This document shows positions 61,860 through 64,000 of a stretch of DNA of 64,000 bases, piece by piece. A program made the position numbers and the translations under genes. The notes under the pieces were generated by a model. The model was not told the origin of the DNA and searched no databases. It worked only from the letters and a program-made list of their open reading frames with translations. Numbering within the stretch: the stretch's first letter is position 1; every line of letters starts with the position of its first letter. Source of the DNA: Phoronis australis (lineage: Eukaryota > Phoronida > Phoronidae); contig NMRA01000295.1 in assembly GCA_002633005.1 (NCBI GenBank), positions 1 to 64,000 on the forward strand. The letters are read 5' to 3'.

Positions 61860-62340
61860 TGTATGCTGTGCAGTAAATGGACTAAAGGTAACTTGTATTT
61901 AATTCCTCATGTTGCTGAAAAGTCCAAAAATATTATTACTAGTAACTAGTTGATTCCTTTTGTGATTTAAAATATTTTTGTCTTATAGCGCATTGGCCTA
62001 TTTTAAGTGTATATTTTATCACGTTTTGATAGAAAATATGCTTGACTGGACATTTAATTTGGTTGTAAATATTTTCTATTTCGTTATTAAGTGTACGGTG
62101 ACTAGAGTGTGCAATGTATGGTTTTGTTGAATCTCCTGAAGTATATATTAAAGGTACTTCTGATATTTACAACACTGTGTAATATTGTGTGTAATTCCTT
62201 CATACATTTCCTTTTGATAACATTCTTACTTCATCATCATATTCAAAGGTAAACTGGATAGATATAGAAATGAAACAAAAAAAGCTTTTCATTATCAACC
62301 CAAAATAGTATGTTGATGAAATCATAAAACCAGTTGTCAA
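61860..62340. other. No gene recognised
   Basis: AT-rich, no feature. Confidence 0.45.
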
Positions 62341-62556
62341 TAGGTTGGCAGGCATTGGGTTGGCAGGCAGTGGGTTGGCAGGCAGTGGGTTGGCAGGCAT
62401 TGGGTTAGCAGGCAGTGGGTTGGCAGGCTGTGGGTTGGCAGGCATTGGGTTAGCAGGCAGTGGGTTGGCAGGCTGTGGGTTGGCAGGCATTGGGTTGGCT
62501 GGCAGTGGGTTGGCAGGCAGTAAGATAGCAGGCAATACTTTAGCAGGCAGTAGGTT
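62341..62556. repeat. Minisatellite, 15 bp x 14
   Basis: About fourteen copies of GGGTTGGCAGGCATT / GGGTTGGCAGGCAGT, the last few diverged (AAGATAGCAGGCAAT). The 15-bp period makes open frames on both strands (GLAGS and PANPL peptides); these are not genes. Confidence 0.94.
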
Positions 62557-62934
62557 AGCAGCCTATCTTTATTGTTCAGTCTGACATTTCTTCAAATATC
62601 TTGAGATTGACTACCCTTAAAATCATTTACTAAATCTCTAGTGTTCGAAGAAATGTATTGATAATTGCATGAAAATGATAAACGAATACCCGTAGTTACA
62701 TGACTTTCTTTTTAATATGGAGTGTAGTACATTTTTCGTAGACATTACCACATGTTCCATTAACACAGAAAATTTGTATACTCTGTAGGCATAAGTTTGT
62801 TTTTGTACAAAAAATGAAAAATTACCATTTTTTCATGGAGCATCCCAAATGTTCATTGTGTAGTTCTATTGCAAAGAAGTTAACAATGAAAGTAAATGAC
62901 TGGTTAACAAGGGACTTCCATTACGTAAATGAAT

Positions 62935-63141
62935 TTATATAATGTTACATACTGAAATTATAATTTGTCCCACACGCGTTGAATCTGTCAAGGGAATTAC
63001 AGAGATGTAATAAAGTTTTCCTGACATGGAAGTTTCAAAAGGTAGGTCAATGTCGACTCCACTTCGGTAGCCGGTTAGATCATCAAACTTTCGCAAAATA
63101 TCAAGTAATACAATTGTAGCAGTGTAAATACCACTCAACAT
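62935..63141 (-). CDS. Coding-like fragment next to a TIR element, unidentified
   Basis: 68 open minus-strand codons (MLSGIYTATIVLLDILRKFD ... SGKLYYISVIPLTDSTRVGQ ... SVCN) ending in TAA at 62935. Composition and codon use look protein-coding, but no family is recognised. The frame runs into the TIR of the 63146-63555 element, where it is stopped, so a longer exon may have been interrupted by insertion. Confidence 0.22.
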   Translation of the reverse strand: MLSGIYTATIVLLDILRKFDDLTGYRSGVDIDLPFETSMSGKLYYISVIPLTDSTRVGQIIISVCNII

Positions 63142-63145
63142 GTAA

Positions 63146-63555
63146 CCAGGGTCCGGTCTCTAATCTTTGTACACGAAACAAACTCAAAACTATTTTTGGC
63201 AATTTCTCTGCTCCTTTTGTGCGAACTTAAGATAATTGCTTATCAGACTGTGCTCGAATACATTATAGTTTATGCATAGGAGTTTCTAGTTCAAGTTTGC
63301 CCTTGAAGACCGTTATATTCGTGCTACAAACTCGAGTAAAAACTCGAAATTTCGAGTTAAAAACTCGAACTTATTGCTTTAATAATGGGTTTAAAAACTG
63401 TGAACTAAGGGCAATAAATTATCTACGTAAGTTATTGTGTACTCGAGCATAGAATAATAGACACATATCTTGAGTTCGCCCAAAAGTAGATTAGAAAATG
63501 CCAAACCTAATTTCAAGTTCTATTTCCAGTAAAAAGATTGGAGACCGGGCCCTGG
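63146..63555. mobile_element. 410-bp TIR element (MITE-like)
   Basis: Ends CCAGGGTCCGGTCTCTAATC on the left and, reversed, CCAGGGCCCGGTCTCCAATC on the right, continuing to 27 bp with few mismatches. The interior has a perfect 18-bp palindrome (AACTCGAAATTTCGAGTT) at about 63342. No target duplication or coding frame seen. Confidence 0.75.
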
Positions 63556-64000
63556 TCTCAGTTGTAACATCTGGAACAGGACTGATAATTATATGACAGT
63601 TCTGTCTCAGTTTTCAATTTCTATATATTATATCGTCTGCAACTCAGACACCGATTCCTCCCCAATATCAGACATTGTCACTGACCATGACAGCACCCGA
63701 TACTATCGGCGACGGTATTACACGAGCAGCAACGACGACTGTCCCAGCAAAACGTGAACCTATCCATGCTACAGAATCCGTAGCCAGCCAGCTACATGTA
63801 GCTGTATCAACAGACTGTCGTATATTTAGTATACAGCTTTGTACCAAGGCTACAGAATACGTAGAAATGCGACAACGTACCAGCAACAACGCTACAACAG
63901 GCATATTCGCTGGAGCTGTCATCAACGGCGGCAATTTAACATCTTCGTGAAAACAGATGACATGAAGGCTACGCGCTCCGGTCAATGACCTAGTTTCATG
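63556..64000. other. Window end, open frames on both strands but nothing recognised
   Basis: About 300 bp (63668-63985) is open on both strands because of a low stop-codon density in GC-richer text. Neither translation has a domain I recognise. Confidence 0.35.

Noticed and set aside
62200-62584. GLAGS and PANPL repeat peptides
   Set aside because: By-product of the 15-bp minisatellite, open on both strands.
63668-63985. Frames of 91-105 codons open on both strands at the window end
   Set aside because: Simultaneous openness on both strands reflects composition; no domain recognised, and the region is cut by the window end.

Overview
This is a eukaryotic, intron-rich, AT-rich stretch from an animal genome. 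It is dominated by one host gene read on the + strand: ten GT-AG exons between 5376 and 60759 that join in frame into 478 codons of a spectrin with an SH3 domain. The best match is a beta-heavy spectrin (Drosophila karst / vertebrate SPTBN5 type). Both gene ends lie outside the window. Introns of 9.9 kb and 27.9 kb, Penelope-like retroelements, very many minisatellites and CTCF-type sites suggest a large-intron bilaterian invertebrate, probably marine. I cannot name the clade from sequence alone.

Layout. 1-900: a Penelope-like element (PLE) whose reverse-transcriptase end is inverted against its GIY-YIG end. 900-5375: upstream of the first visible spectrin exon, mostly unassigned, with an 81-bp triplication, a possible minus-strand first exon (3047-3169) beside CCAAT boxes, and a 25-bp minisatellite. 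5376-7787: exons 1-3 (spectrin helices A and B, then the start of the SH3). 7788-17665: intron splitting the SH3, carrying an intact intronless class A GPCR on the opposite strand (11156-12289) and a 1.7-kb TA-flanked inverted-repeat element. 17666-17900: exon 4 (rest of the SH3 and a basic tail). 17901-45838: a 28-kb intron packed with repeats. These include several copies of a 1.4-kb TIR element (family A), one of a second TIR family (B), a family (D) whose modules carry strong CTCF-core matches, and a near-perfect 186/207-bp hairpin made of 21-bp units. 45839-60759: exons 5-10, separated by introns with a decayed PLE, a full 2.4-kb family B element and a 32-bp array with higher-order structure. 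60760-64000: no further spectrin exon seen; a LINE 3' end, a 15-bp satellite and a 410-bp TIR element.

How it fits together. The spectrin exons encode repeats that build a long actin-crosslinking rod, and the SH3 with its lysine-rich tail is the docking module. The GPCR is a nested, independent gene. Nearly everything else is mobile or tandem DNA in introns. The observations most worth following are the CTCF-type motif array in family D, the twin-priming-like inversion in the PLE, the 21-bp-unit hairpin, the two TIR families sharing GGGCGSTTA subterminal motifs, and a paired coding-like repeat at 36153 and 45636.
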